Below are positions 34,162-44,206 of a stretch of DNA of 64,000 bases, piece by piece. Below the pieces are notes generated by a model. It saw only the letters and a list, made by a program, of their open reading frames with translations, did not search any database and was not told the DNA's origin. Source of the DNA: an uncultured Lachnospiraceae bacterium (GTDB lineage: Bacteria; Bacillota; Clostridia; Lachnospirales; Lachnospiraceae). Numbering within the stretch: the first letter of the stretch is position 1; every line of letters begins with the position of its first letter. Location of the stretch: positions 1 through 64,000 of the forward strand of contig URXX01000008.1 of the NCBI GenBank assembly GCA_900551895.1, given 5' to 3'. Both the position numbers and the translations under genes were made by a program.

Positions 34162-35100
34162 TTAATGTGTGCAGGAAATTCGCTTTGTTTCAAGCCATTG
34201 ATAAATGTCCTCATAGACAGTCTGACGGTCATCTTCATTTAAAATCTCATGGCGGTCATCTTTATAAAGTTTAATGGAAACGTCTTTTATACCGCCGTTT
34301 TTATATTTTTGCCAAACGGCTTTTACTCCTTTTCCAAAACCGCCTACAGGATCGTCCTGTCCGGCAACGAAAAAGACAGGGAGGTTTTTTGGAATCTGCT
34401 CAAAATTTTCTTTTTTTGCAAGATGCTCCATTCCCCTGAACATATGATAGTAACCGTTTACCGTGAAAATAAATGTGCAGCAATCCTCACTTAAATACGT
34501 ATCCACGTTTTTTGGGTTGCGGCTCAGCCAGTCCATTGGTGTGCGGGCAGGAGCAAATTTTTTATTATATCCTCCGAACGCCATATTGTTGATGAAATGA
34601 CTTCTGTAATGCCAGCCCTTAAAGGAAGCAATCAGCCTGCATAACATTTTCCCCAATTTGACGAGGAAAAGAGGCTGATTTCCCGTCCCCATAATAATTG
34701 CTCCCGCAAGTCCGTTTCCGTGTATGGTGAGATACTGTCTTGTGAGAAAAGAACCCATACTGTGACCGAGAATAAAATACGGAATGTCGGGATATTTTTT
34801 CTGTGTGATTTGGCGTAATCGATGTATATCGCCGATTACACATTCATTTCCGTTTTTCTCCTCAAAATATCCCCAGTCCTCCTTCGACTGTACAGAGTTT
34901 CCGTGTCCCAAATGGTCGTGTCCCACAACATAATATCCCTGTTCGTTTAGAAAACGGGCGAACTCATCGTAGCGGTCAATATATTCCACCATACCGTGAG
35001 AAATTTGCAGTACGGCGGAAATATTTCCTTCAGGTATCCATTCGATTGCATGAATTTTCGTTTTTCCGTCCTGTGACGGGTAAGAAAAATGCTGTTTCAT
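34162..35100 (-). CDS. alpha/beta hydrolase, monoacylglycerol lipase-like
   Basis: The 312-residue protein has an oxyanion-type LQISHGMVEYIDRYDEFA, GHDHLGHGNS, the nucleophile elbow GHSMGSF, Asp in VAGQDDPVGG and a His near DDRHEI. This is the serine hydrolase fold of lysophospholipases (PldB group). It probably hydrolyses lipids. It begins 5 bp after gltA. Confidence 0.85.
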   Translation of the reverse strand: MKQHFSYPSQDGKTKIHAIEWIPEGNISAVLQISHGMVEYIDRYDEFARFLNEQGYYVVGHDHLGHGNSVQSKEDWGYFEEKNGNECVIGDIHRLRQITQKKYPDIPYFILGHSMGSFLTRQYLTIHGNGLAGAIIMGTGNQPLFLVKLGKMLCRLIASFKGWHYRSHFINNMAFGGYNKKFAPARTPMDWLSRNPKNVDTYLSEDCCTFIFTVNGYYHMFRGMEHLAKKENFEQIPKNLPVFFVAGQDDPVGGFGKGVKAVWQKYKNGGIKDVSIKLYKDDRHEILNEDDRQTVYEDIYQWLETKRISCTH

Positions 35101-35105
35101 AAATG

Positions 35106-36476
35106 TTATCTGTCCTCCATTTTAACATATTCGCGATAAGGACACAGTGGACGATAAGCGGGACGGATAATTTTATCTACATTTTTCAATTCTTCTAATC
35201 GGTGGGCGCTCCAGCCGACAATACGGGCAGCGGCGAAAATCGGAGTATACAGTTCTTTCGGAAGTCCGAGCATGCCGTATACAAGACCGCTGTAGAAGTC
35301 AACGTTTGCATTAACCCCTTTGTAGATTTTCCGTTTTTCTCCGATAACTTCAGGGGCAAGACGTTCCACCATTTCGTATAAATTATATTCTTTCTCACGT
35401 CCCTTTTCGATAGCAAGACGCTTTACAAATCCTTTGAAAATATCCGCTCTCGGATCGGAAATAGAGTAAATGGCGTGTCCCATACCGTAGATAAGACCTT
35501 TTTGGTCAAATGCTTTTTTATCCAGTAAATCATTCAAATATTGGCGAACGGCATTTTCATCTTCCCAGTCGGATAAATGTTGTTTCATATCGTCAAACAT
35601 TTGAGATACTTTAATATTTGCCCCGCCGTGTTTCGGACCTTTCAAAGAGGCGAGTGCAGCGGCAATCGTTGAGTAAGTGTCCGTTCCGGAGGAAGTAACA
35701 ACGTGAGTCGTAAATGTAGAGTTGTTTCCGCCGCCGTGATCCATGTGTAAAACAAGCGCCATATCGAGGACGGTTGCCTCAAATTTTGTATACTGTTTAT
35801 CTTCGCGGAGCATCATTAAAATATTTTCCGCTGTGGAAAGTTTTGGAGACGGTGCGTAAATAAAAAGGTCGTCCCCCCGTCTGTAGTTGTAAGCGTGATA
35901 GCCGTATACCATAAGCATAGGGAACTGGCTGATTAAGTTCAGACACTGGCGTAAAACATTCGGAATGGACGTGTCGTCTGCTTTTTCATCATAAGAGTAT
36001 AAATTTAAAATAGAGCGGGAAAGACTGTTCATCATATCTCTGCTCGGCGCTTTCATAATAACGTCCCGAACGAAATTCGGAGGGAGTGTTCTTCTCTCGA
36101 TAAGAGTATCGTGAAAATCGCTGAGTTCCTGCTTGTTTGGAAGACTTCCGAACAGAAGAAGATATGCCGCTTCCTCAAAACCGAAGTGTTCCGCCTCCAA
36201 AAACCCGCGAACAAGGTCTTTAATATTGTACCCACGGTAGTATAAATTCCCTTCACAAGGAACTTCCACACCGTCCACGACCTTTTTGGCGCATACATCG
36301 GAAATATTTGTAAGACCGGCGAGAACGCCTTTTCCGTTTAAGTCACGAAGTCCTCTTTTTACTTCGTATTTTGTATATAAGTCTTTGTCGATAGCGTTGT
36401 TCTGTTCACACAGTTCCGCTAATTGCTGGATTTTTGGGGTGATTTCAAATAATGCTTTGTCTATTGAATTAGCCAT
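35106..36476 (-). CDS. gltA: citrate synthase
   Basis: ATG at 36476 has AAAGGAG 7 bp upstream; a TTG two codons earlier is possible. The 456-residue protein has LVLHMDHGGGNNSTF, KGPKHGGANI, YGMGHAIYSISDPRA and RPCYREY-type C-terminus (YRPLCPYREYV), the conserved citrate synthase active-site loops with catalytic His and Asp. It has an N-terminal extension of about 50 residues seen in clostridial forms. Joins acetyl-CoA and oxaloacetate, feeding glutamate synthesis. Confidence 0.95.
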   Translation of the reverse strand: MANSIDKALFEITPKIQQLAELCEQNNAIDKDLYTKYEVKRGLRDLNGKGVLAGLTNISDVCAKKVVDGVEVPCEGNLYYRGYNIKDLVRGFLEAEHFGFEEAAYLLLFGSLPNKQELSDFHDTLIERRTLPPNFVRDVIMKAPSRDMMNSLSRSILNLYSYDEKADDTSIPNVLRQCLNLISQFPMLMVYGYHAYNYRRGDDLFIYAPSPKLSTAENILMMLREDKQYTKFEATVLDMALVLHMDHGGGNNSTFTTHVVTSSGTDTYSTIAAALASLKGPKHGGANIKVSQMFDDMKQHLSDWEDENAVRQYLNDLLDKKAFDQKGLIYGMGHAIYSISDPRADIFKGFVKRLAIEKGREKEYNLYEMVERLAPEVIGEKRKIYKGVNANVDFYSGLVYGMLGLPKELYTPIFAAARIVGWSAHRLEELKNVDKIIRPAYRPLCPYREYVKMEDR

Positions 36477-36589
36477 ACACAAACTCCTTTCTCTGAAAAA
36501 ATTTCCTTAATTATACTAAATTGCGAATTATAATACAATTACTAAGTGGATAAATTTTAAACTTTCTTAAGAATTTTCAAAGCAGGCTC

Positions 36590-36618
36590 TTAAAAATTAC
36601 GTGGTAATCTTGTATACT
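36590..36618 (+). promoter_or_regulatory. promoter of two-component system
   Basis: TTAAAA (36590-36595), 17 bp, TATACT (36613-36618). The -10 lies within a palindrome CTTGTA-TAC-TACAAG, which might bind a regulator. Ribosome site GGGAGGTG follows within 15 bp. Confidence 0.55.
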
Positions 36619-36636
36619 ACAAGGGAGGTGATGAAA

Positions 36637-37335
36637 ATGTTTAATATTTTAGTATGTGATGATGACAAAGAAATTGTAGAGGCGATTGAAATTTACTTAA
36701 GACAGGAAGGATACAATGTGCTGAAAGCGTATGACGGCGAAGAGGCATTAAAAGTATTAAAGAAGGAAGAAAAAGTAGATTTATTAGTTATAGATGTAAT
36801 GATGCCAAGACTTGACGGCATTCGGGCAACATTGAAAATTCGTGAGGAGAACAGTTTGCCGATTATTATTTTATCCGCAAAATCAGAAGATGCGGATAAG
36901 ATTTTAGGGTTAAATGTAGGAGCAGACGATTATGTGACGAAACCTTTTAACCCGCTTGAATTGGTGGCAAGAGTGAAATCACAGTTGCGAAGATATACGA
37001 AACTTGGAAGCACGGTTGTACAGAGCAGCAGTGCGGTGTATACGGTAGGAGGTCTTTCCATAGATGATGATTTAAAGGAAGTGACTGTAGACGGAGAGCA
37101 GGTAAAACTTACTCCTATCGAATATAATATTTTACTATTATTGATGAAAAATCAGGGAAAAGTTTTTTCTATTGACCAAATATATGAAAGTATTTGGAAT
37201 GAGGACGCAATCGGGGCAGATAATACGGTTGCGGTGCATATCCGGCATATCAGGGAGAAGATTGAAATCAATCCGAAAGAGCCTAGATATTTGAAAGTTG
37301 TATGGGGAGTTGGATATAAGATAGAAAAACTTTAG
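36637..37335 (+). CDS. OmpR-family response regulator
   Basis: The ATG after GGGAGGTG at 36637 gives 232 residues; a frame open to 36601 is upstream leader. The receiver domain (residues 1-120) has DDDKE, the phospho-acceptor Asp in LLVIDVMMPRLDG, and KPFNPLE. The C-terminal winged helix ends with VAVHIRHIREKIE and VWGVGYKIEKL. It works with the histidine kinase that starts 12 bp later; target unknown. Confidence 0.93.
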   Translation: MFNILVCDDDKEIVEAIEIYLRQEGYNVLKAYDGEEALKVLKKEEKVDLLVIDVMMPRLDGIRATLKIREENSLPIIILSAKSEDADKILGLNVGADDYVTKPFNPLELVARVKSQLRRYTKLGSTVVQSSSAVYTVGGLSIDDDLKEVTVDGEQVKLTPIEYNILLLLMKNQGKVFSIDQIYESIWNEDAIGADNTVAVHIRHIREKIEINPKEPRYLKVVWGVGYKIEKL

Positions 37336-37347
37336 AAAGGGGTATTT

Positions 37348-39891
37348 ATGAAAAAGTGGTATAAATCGCCCTTTTGTAAAGGAATTTTGATATTGGTTGC
37401 AGGCATATCCGTTACGGTAATGAGCATTTGTCTGGCAATCGGGTTAGCCTATCCGGGACAGAATTATGAGGAACTGTTTACGAAAAAGACGGAGAGAAGT
37501 TATGAAGATACAAGGGGATTTTCTAAACAGGTTTGGAATGAAACGGCGGAACTTCTCTCATTTTTGGAAAGTAAAAGTATTCTTGAAAAAGACGGCAAAG
37601 TGGATTTAACACAGTCTGTTACAGTGGAAAATCTGAAAAATACAGGGGAACTGAAAAAAGGTGAGGGCGAATTTAGTTTTCGTCTGCAGGATTTGTTAGA
37701 CAGAGTAGGCGGCGGAGAAAATGAACTCGTTGTCGCAAAAAGAGAAAACGGAACATATCATTACATGGAATTTAAGGAGTTTATCCGAGAATCAAGACAA
37801 AATCAATATATGTTTCCAAATGAGGCAGAAACAAAGAAGCAGCAGGAAGCGGCGTTAACAGCAATGGAAGAGGGCATATATCTTCCGGACGGCAAAGTGC
37901 TTGATAAAGACGGCAAGGTAGTTTATAAAGAGGTATGGTTTTATAACCAGCCGTTTGACACGACAATAAAGACAACATCGGGAAAGACAATGGTAGAGTT
38001 AGCGAACACCTCTGAAATGTTTAACGGTTCGCTGGAGCAGATGCAGGAAACGTTAGATGCGATGAAATCAAGAGTTTCCTCCCTTAAGGAAACATATGAT
38101 ACTTATGAGCAGGAGTTTTCACAGGGAAATACAAACTTGTCTTATCTTTATGTAAATTATGATACAAAAAAATTAGAAACAAATCGTGATATTACATGGG
38201 AAAATGTTGAAAGTGCAATGAGCGAGATGGCGGAAACAGGCAGATATGTTGTCGTTGCGCCAAAACTTGCCGACTGTTCTACAGATATGGCAAAAGACGG
38301 AGTAGCCTTATCGGATTGGCAGCACATGGTTCAATCCGGTTTGAATTATCCGGAAAATTTCCGATTGCTTATTTCCGTAGATACGGATTATCCGATTCAG
38401 GATGCCTTTTATAATTGGTCGGAGGCATATGAAAAATATGCACCGTATATGGATAATGCCATTGTTATCGGAGTGGGAGCGGCATTGATTCTGTTACTTG
38501 CGATGATTTGGCTGACAGCGGTTGCGGGACGCTCAAATCAGCGGGAAGAACTTGCACTGGCACGCTTTGATAAATGGAAAACAGAAATTTGGTTATGTTT
38601 CATTGGCTGTTTAGGCACGCCTCTTGTCATGGAAATCATAATGGCAATTGAGTATTATCTGTATCAGGTTAACAACTATGCAGAGTCATGGCAGATAGAA
38701 CCGTTACGAAGCGGAAGAATTACGATAGCAACATTTATGGGAATAGGCGCAGGAACATTTGCGGCGGGAATGTTATTCCTTATTGCGTATTTAAGTTTTG
38801 TGAGAAGAATTAAGGCGAAAAACTTATGGAAAAACAGTATCTGCAAATGGTTTTTGCAGTCAGTTGCTTATATTTACAAAAATAGAAGCAGTCTTACAAA
38901 AATCGTACTTATCGGAAGCGGAATGCTTATCATTAATCTCTTGATGACGTCAAATTCGGGAATTTTTATTCTTCTCGGAATTGCGGTTGATGTATATGCG
39001 ATAATTAAATTTGCACAGAGAAGTATTGAGAAAGAAAAAATTAAAAAAGGAATTACCCGCATAGCCAACGGAGATGCGAAGTATAAGATTTCTACGAAAA
39101 ACCTTTCAACAGATAATCAGGAAATGGCAATGCAGATTAATCGCATCGGTGAGGGTATTCAAAATGCAGTTGATAAGAGTTTGAAGGACGAAAGATTAAA
39201 AACAGATTTGATTACAAATGTATCTCACGATATTAAGACACCGTTGACCTCGATTATTAATTATGTAGGTTTGCTGAAACAGGAAAAATTTGACGATCCG
39301 AAAGTACAGAGATATTTGGATATATTAGATGCGAAATCGCAGAGATTGAAAACATTGACGGAAGACGTTGTGGAGGCATCTAAAATCAGTTCGGGAAATA
39401 TTAACTTAGAGTTTGTCAATTTGAACCTTGTTGAGATGATACACCAGACGACAGGTGAATTTACAGAGAAGTTTGAGAAAAAAGATTTGAAAGCGGTTGT
39501 AAACGTGCCGGAAGAACCGGTTGTTGTCCGAGTGGACGGACGCCGTATGTGGAGAGTTATCGAAAATATTTACAACAATGCGGCTAAATATGCGATGCCG
39601 TCCACAAGAATTTACGTTGACATGGTGGCAAATGGTAAAGTTGTCGTGCTTTCTTTGAAAAATGTTTCCGAATATCCGTTAAATATTACGGCAGATGAAC
39701 TTACGGAAAGATTTATCCGCGGAGACGTTTCAAGAAGTACGGAAGGAAGCGGTCTGGGACTTTCTATCGCAAAAAATCTTACGGAAATGCAGGGCGGAAA
39801 GTTTAAGATTTATATTGACGGAGATTTGTTTAAAGTTACGATTACTTTCCCTCAAATGCAGCCAACTGTTACAAAAACGGAAGAAATGTGA
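37348..39891 (+). CDS. large membrane sensor histidine kinase
   Basis: The 847-residue protein has TM1 at about 10-32, a large extracytoplasmic domain to about 370 with coiled stretches, then four membrane segments between about 375 and 560 (MDNAIVIGVGAALILLLAMI; FMGIGAGTFAAGMLFLIA; LLMTSNSGIFILLGIAVDVY). The kinase core has H-box VSHDIKTPLTSIIN with His627, N-box ENIYNNAAKYAMP and GSGLGLSIAKN. Both the sensor size and multi-pass region are unusual. Signal unknown. It pairs with the upstream response regulator. Confidence 0.9.
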   Translation: MKKWYKSPFCKGILILVAGISVTVMSICLAIGLAYPGQNYEELFTKKTERSYEDTRGFSKQVWNETAELLSFLESKSILEKDGKVDLTQSVTVENLKNTGELKKGEGEFSFRLQDLLDRVGGGENELVVAKRENGTYHYMEFKEFIRESRQNQYMFPNEAETKKQQEAALTAMEEGIYLPDGKVLDKDGKVVYKEVWFYNQPFDTTIKTTSGKTMVELANTSEMFNGSLEQMQETLDAMKSRVSSLKETYDTYEQEFSQGNTNLSYLYVNYDTKKLETNRDITWENVESAMSEMAETGRYVVVAPKLADCSTDMAKDGVALSDWQHMVQSGLNYPENFRLLISVDTDYPIQDAFYNWSEAYEKYAPYMDNAIVIGVGAALILLLAMIWLTAVAGRSNQREELALARFDKWKTEIWLCFIGCLGTPLVMEIIMAIEYYLYQVNNYAESWQIEPLRSGRITIATFMGIGAGTFAAGMLFLIAYLSFVRRIKAKNLWKNSICKWFLQSVAYIYKNRSSLTKIVLIGSGMLIINLLMTSNSGIFILLGIAVDVYAIIKFAQRSIEKEKIKKGITRIANGDAKYKISTKNLSTDNQEMAMQINRIGEGIQNAVDKSLKDERLKTDLITNVSHDIKTPLTSIINYVGLLKQEKFDDPKVQRYLDILDAKSQRLKTLTEDVVEASKISSGNINLEFVNLNLVEMIHQTTGEFTEKFEKKDLKAVVNVPEEPVVVRVDGRRMWRVIENIYNNAAKYAMPSTRIYVDMVANGKVVVLSLKNVSEYPLNITADELTERFIRGDVSRSTEGSGLGLSIAKNLTEMQGGKFKIYIDGDLFKVTITFPQMQPTVTKTEEM

Positions 39892-39908
39892 CAAAACGAT
39901 GAAGAAAA

Positions 39909-39940
39909 GGCAAGGAATTATAAAATATTCCTTGTCTTTC
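39909..39940 (+). terminator. terminator-like hairpin
   Basis: GGCAAGGAAT pairs with ATTCCTTGTC (one G-T), then TTTCTT. It probably ends the two-component operon. Confidence 0.6.
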
Positions 39941-39999
39941 TTGCGTTTGGGAGTAATACGCATTACAATATTATGTGATTAAAATTTAAAGAGGTATTT

Positions 40000-41151
40000 A
40001 TGGAAGAAATCAGAAATATTTTAGAAGAAAGTTTACATATAGATTTTATACAGGCAACAATAAGTAACCCAAAGACAAAGGGCGGAGTGACGAAGATAAA
40101 AGTCCGTCCGGTTATGGTAAAAGGGGAACTTTTATTTCAGTGTGAAACATTTGAAAATAATCAGGCATTTCACAAAAATTATAAAAGAGAAGATGCCGTT
40201 TTATATCTCGCAGAGATAATGGAACGGTTTAAACAGATGCAGTTGGAAACAAAGCAAAATCAGTATACTGTTTTGGTGAGCAAAAAGGGAAAAGTGACCG
40301 TGAAGAAAAAACAGCAGACAGGTTGTGTAAAGCAGGTTGATTTATCCCATAACCGCTCAAAACAATATATTTTAGAGGAAGGGAAAATCGTTCCGTTTTT
40401 GTGTGATTTGGGGGTAATGACACAGGAGGGGAAGATTGTCAGAACACGTTTTGATAAGTTCAGACAGATAAACCGTTTCTTAGAATTTATCGAGGATATA
40501 TTACCGCAGTTGGATAAGGACAGAGAGATTACGATTTTAGATTTCGGTTGCGGAAAATCTTATCTGACATTTGCCATGTACTATTATTTACATGAGTTAA
40601 AAAAATATGATGTTCGCATTATCGGGCTGGATTTGAAAAAAGAAGTCATTAAACATTGTAATGCGTTAAGTGAAAAATACGGATACGAAAAGTTGAAATT
40701 TTTGGAAGGAAATATCGCAGATTATACGGGAGTAAATGAGGTGGATATGGTTGTGACGCTTCACGCTTGCGATACGGCTACCGATTACGCACTGGCAAAA
40801 GCGGTGGGCTGGAATGCAAAAGTAATTTTATCCGTTCCGTGCTGTCAACATGAGGCGAACAATCAGATAAAAAATGAAACACTGGAACCGATTTTAAAAT
40901 ACGGTTTAATTAAAGAAAGAATTTCCGCTCTCGTAACAGACGCACTGCGGGCAGAATATTTGGAGCGGGAAGGTTATGAGGCACAAATATTAGAATTTAT
41001 CGACATGGAACATACGCCGAAAAATATTTTAATCCGTGCCGTAAAAACAGGAAGAAAAAGTAAAAATGCAGAGAAGATTACTGCCTGCGAGGAAGAGTTA
41101 AATCTTTCGCTGACATTGAAGAAACTATTAGATAATAAAGGGGAAGTATAG
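40000..41151 (+). CDS. class I SAM methyltransferase, Methyltransf_32-like
   Basis: The 383-residue protein has an N-terminal domain of about 150 residues followed by the SAM fold: ILDFGCGKSYLTFAMYYYL (motif I), IIGLDLKKEVIKHCN, then VVTLHACDTATDYALAKA, VPCCQHEANNQI. The GCGKSYLT and VPCCQHE motifs match the Methyltransf_32 (GSTCD-like) group, thought to modify RNA; the target is not known. GAGGTATTT ribosome site. The stop is adjacent to the next gene. Confidence 0.75.
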   Translation: MEEIRNILEESLHIDFIQATISNPKTKGGVTKIKVRPVMVKGELLFQCETFENNQAFHKNYKREDAVLYLAEIMERFKQMQLETKQNQYTVLVSKKGKVTVKKKQQTGCVKQVDLSHNRSKQYILEEGKIVPFLCDLGVMTQEGKIVRTRFDKFRQINRFLEFIEDILPQLDKDREITILDFGCGKSYLTFAMYYYLHELKKYDVRIIGLDLKKEVIKHCNALSEKYGYEKLKFLEGNIADYTGVNEVDMVVTLHACDTATDYALAKAVGWNAKVILSVPCCQHEANNQIKNETLEPILKYGLIKERISALVTDALRAEYLEREGYEAQILEFIDMEHTPKNILIRAVKTGRKSKNAEKITACEEELNLSLTLKKLLDNKGEV

Positions 41152-43656
41152 ATGAAAAAAAAGATAATAACAGGGAGCATACTGGCTGTTATCGTTATTG
41201 TAGCGGTCATTATTTTTGGTACGGTTTTCAATGAGAGAGCCACAGAAAAAACAGAGGCTATGAAAGGGGCAAGTCTTCCGGTCATCTCCTTTAAAGAGGG
41301 AGAATACACCATTAATACTCTTTTCGGCTACACGGGAAGTATGGATATGACATCTGTAAGGGATATGGTTTTACCGATTTCTGTCGGAACGACAGTACAG
41401 GCGGATATACACGGCTATGACGGAAAAATCAAATCGTTTACTTATGAGATATGTACGCTGGACGGAAAGGAAAGCATTAAACAGGAAACGGTTAAAAAAG
41501 TGAAGGACAGTGTCAATATAGAACTCGGAGATACGATTTCTGACGGAGAAGAAAAAGTGTTGAAGATGAAAATGACACTGGATAACGGTAAAGATGTGTA
41601 TTACTATACACGCGTGTTGAAAACAACGGAATTTCATGTGCAGCAGTGTTTGGAATTTGCAGATGATTTTCATAAGAAAACATTTGACGCAGGACAGGTA
41701 AATACATTAAAACCGAGACTGGAGCGTGGAAGCAATCCAAATCCAAGTTCTCTTCAGAGAGTAACATTAAATTCCGATATAAAACAGATTGGCTGGAACG
41801 GTTTAAATCCGGAAATTGTCGGAGATGTCGAGTGGCAGATTAAAGAAACGACGGAAACATATACTTCCATTTATCTGAAATATCAGGTGAAATGTAAAAC
41901 GGGAGAAAATGAAGATATATATAATGTGACAGAATTTTTCAAAGTTCGTTTCCTCAAGGGAAAAGGTTCGTTGGAAGATTATGAGCGTACAATGAATGAA
42001 GTATTTTCGGGAAAAGAAAGCGATTTTTCCACAAAGGGAATTGAACTTGGGATTGCCGATGAAAAAGTTCCGTATATTGTCAACGAAAAAGAGAATATGA
42101 TTTCTTTTGTGCAGGAAAGAGAAGTATGGAATTATAATAAGGAAGAAAATAAGATTTCCCTTGTATTCAGTTTTGCGGACGGCGAGGAAAAGGATATTCG
42201 AAGCAGAAATGATAATCACGAAATAGATTTGATTTCTATGGACAATAAAGGAAATACAACTTTTGTCGTGTGCGGATATATGAATCGCGGAATGCACGAA
42301 GGTCAGGTCGGTGCAGGAATTTATTATTTTAACAGCGAGAAGAATTACGTGGAAGAAAAAGCGTTTATCCCAAGCGAAAAATCAGGTGAAATTGCCGCAG
42401 AAAATTTAATTCAGCTTGCTTATTACAGTAAAGAAGAAAATAAATTGTATGCAATGTTTGAGGGTACGCTGTACGAAATTGATTTGGAAACACAAAAACG
42501 TTCTGTATTGGTAAAAAATTTGGAGGAAGGTCAGTACATTGTTTCCGATGACGGAAAACATATCGCTTATCAGTCAAACGGGAAATTAACGGAAGCGACT
42601 GAAATGACTATTCAAAATTTGCAGACCGGTAAAAAGCATAAAGTAAAAGCAGAGAAAGGCGAGGTTATCCGCCCACTTACATTTGTTTTGGGAGATGCGG
42701 TCTACGGTATAGGAAAAAAAGAAGATATTGGTAAAAATGTATCCGGCAACGATATTATTCCGTTATATCAAGTGGAAATCCGCAATCAGAAAAATGAAGT
42801 GGTAAAAACGTATTCGGAGGATCAGACTTATGTTGTAAATGCGAAAGCAGAGCATAATATGATTACGCTGGAAAGAGTGAAAAAGAGCGGGGATACTTAC
42901 ACAGGCATTACCCAGCATTATATTACAAATAATAAAGTACAGGAAGAACCTTCCGTTACGGTTGAAACTTATACGTCCGAAACGAAGGGAACGGTAACAA
43001 GACTTGAAGACACGAAAATGTCTTCAGAACTTAATCCGAAAAAACTTGTACAGAAACAGTTGGCAAAGGAAAAATCTGTCGTGATTGAGTTTAATCTGGC
43101 AGATGATGAGGACTGCTATTACGTTTACGGCAGAGGAAAATTGCAGGGAATTTACAAAACTGCTGGTGCTGCCATTGCAAAGGCGGATGAGATGCGGGGA
43201 GTTGTAGTGACCTCTAAGCAGACAAAGGTGTGGGAGAGAGGAAACAGACAACTTCGATACAATATGGAAAATACTTCTGCATTTTCCGCACAGGCGGGCG
43301 AAACCTCTCTTCAGGCATGCCTAAGGCAGGCATTGGAATACGAAGGAAAGAAAGTGAATGTGGCAAAAGAAATGAAAGACGGGAAATCTCCTATGGATAT
43401 TTTAAATAAATATTCGGGCGGGGAGGCAGTTGATTTAAGCGGCTGCACCGTAGAACAGTTATGCTATCTCATTGGAAAAGGAACGCCGGTTATTGCGATG
43501 ACGGGAACAGACAGTGGGATTTTGTTGGTCGGATATGATGATAAGATGATTACTTATCTGAACCCAAGCACTTCTAAAAAACCGACAGAGGCGATAGCGG
43601 TTATTGAAAATATGGCGAAAGGAAGTCAGGGAACTTTCTTTGGGTATGTGAAATAA
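41152..43656 (+). CDS. large membrane-anchored exported protein with C39-like tail
   Basis: The 834-residue protein has a signal anchor (residues 5-24, IITGSILAVIVIVAVIIFG), a beta-rich middle with a beta-propeller-like pattern (HIAYQSNGKLTEATEMTIQN; LYEIDLETQKRSVLV), and a C-terminal domain resembling C39-type papain-fold peptidases: SLQACLRQALEYEGKKVNV then GKGTPVIAMTGTDSGILLVG and YDDKMITYLNPS. The His normally before VVGYD is replaced by Ser, so it is probably inactive. It starts 1 bp after the methyltransferase. Function not known. Confidence 0.6.
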   Translation: MKKKIITGSILAVIVIVAVIIFGTVFNERATEKTEAMKGASLPVISFKEGEYTINTLFGYTGSMDMTSVRDMVLPISVGTTVQADIHGYDGKIKSFTYEICTLDGKESIKQETVKKVKDSVNIELGDTISDGEEKVLKMKMTLDNGKDVYYYTRVLKTTEFHVQQCLEFADDFHKKTFDAGQVNTLKPRLERGSNPNPSSLQRVTLNSDIKQIGWNGLNPEIVGDVEWQIKETTETYTSIYLKYQVKCKTGENEDIYNVTEFFKVRFLKGKGSLEDYERTMNEVFSGKESDFSTKGIELGIADEKVPYIVNEKENMISFVQEREVWNYNKEENKISLVFSFADGEEKDIRSRNDNHEIDLISMDNKGNTTFVVCGYMNRGMHEGQVGAGIYYFNSEKNYVEEKAFIPSEKSGEIAAENLIQLAYYSKEENKLYAMFEGTLYEIDLETQKRSVLVKNLEEGQYIVSDDGKHIAYQSNGKLTEATEMTIQNLQTGKKHKVKAEKGEVIRPLTFVLGDAVYGIGKKEDIGKNVSGNDIIPLYQVEIRNQKNEVVKTYSEDQTYVVNAKAEHNMITLERVKKSGDTYTGITQHYITNNKVQEEPSVTVETYTSETKGTVTRLEDTKMSSELNPKKLVQKQLAKEKSVVIEFNLADDEDCYYVYGRGKLQGIYKTAGAAIAKADEMRGVVVTSKQTKVWERGNRQLRYNMENTSAFSAQAGETSLQACLRQALEYEGKKVNVAKEMKDGKSPMDILNKYSGGEAVDLSGCTVEQLCYLIGKGTPVIAMTGTDSGILLVGYDDKMITYLNPSTSKKPTEAIAVIENMAKGSQGTFFGYVK

Positions 43657-43662
43657 AAAAAT

Positions 43663-43691
43663 GGCGTCATGCGATAAATTCGTATGACGCC
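43663..43691. terminator. bidirectional terminator, queT side
   Basis: GGCGTCAT and ATGACGCC pair, with a T-run on the minus strand (ATTTTTTTATTTC after the stem). Ends queT and probably the converging exported-protein gene. Confidence 0.8.
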
Positions 43692-43699
43692 GTTTGCTG

Positions 43700-44200
43700 T
43701 TAAGAAACAATTTTTTTATTTTTAAAGATAACATATTCGTATTTGGAAAGTGCTTTCAATACAATCATTCCAAGTACACCGCAGGAAATTATTTCACCGA
43801 TTCCTACCGTAAGCATCATAAATGGAATTGGGAGAGGAACTCCGTATCCGTATGATAAAACAAACGGTACAACGATTGTGTTTGCGATGATTGGCGGAAG
43901 CGGAGCGAGAAAAGAACTCTTTTTACGCAGAGCATATGTAAAGCAGGCTGCGATAAGAGTTGCTAAACTTCCGAAAATAATATCAGGGATAATTGCACCG
44001 CCCAATATATTTCCAATCAGACAACCGATAAATAACCCCGGAATTGCTGCCGGTGTAAAAAACGGAAGAATGGTAAGGGATTCTGCTACCCTGACCTGAA
44101 CTTCTCCAAAGCCGAATGGTGCGAACACTACAGTCAACACCACATAGATTGCGGCAATCATTGCCGCCTGTGTCAAAAATGTTACTTTCTGGTTTTTCAT
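43700..44200 (-). CDS. queT: QueT family transporter substrate-binding component
   Basis: ATG at 44200 has AAAGGAG 8 bp upstream (TTG at 44206 in frame). The 166-residue protein has five to six membrane helices and hallmark motifs FAPFGFGEVQVRVAESLTIL and FGSLATLIAACFTYALR, as in QueT (PF06177), the S-component of an ECF importer for queuosine precursors. Upstream is an unusual structured region (44207-44430). Confidence 0.9.
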   Translation of the reverse strand: MKNQKVTFLTQAAMIAAIYVVLTVVFAPFGFGEVQVRVAESLTILPFFTPAAIPGLFIGCLIGNILGGAIIPDIIFGSLATLIAACFTYALRKKSSFLAPLPPIIANTIVVPFVLSYGYGVPLPIPFMMLTVGIGEIISCGVLGMIVLKALSKYEYVIFKNKKIVS

Positions 44201-44206
44201 ATTCAA

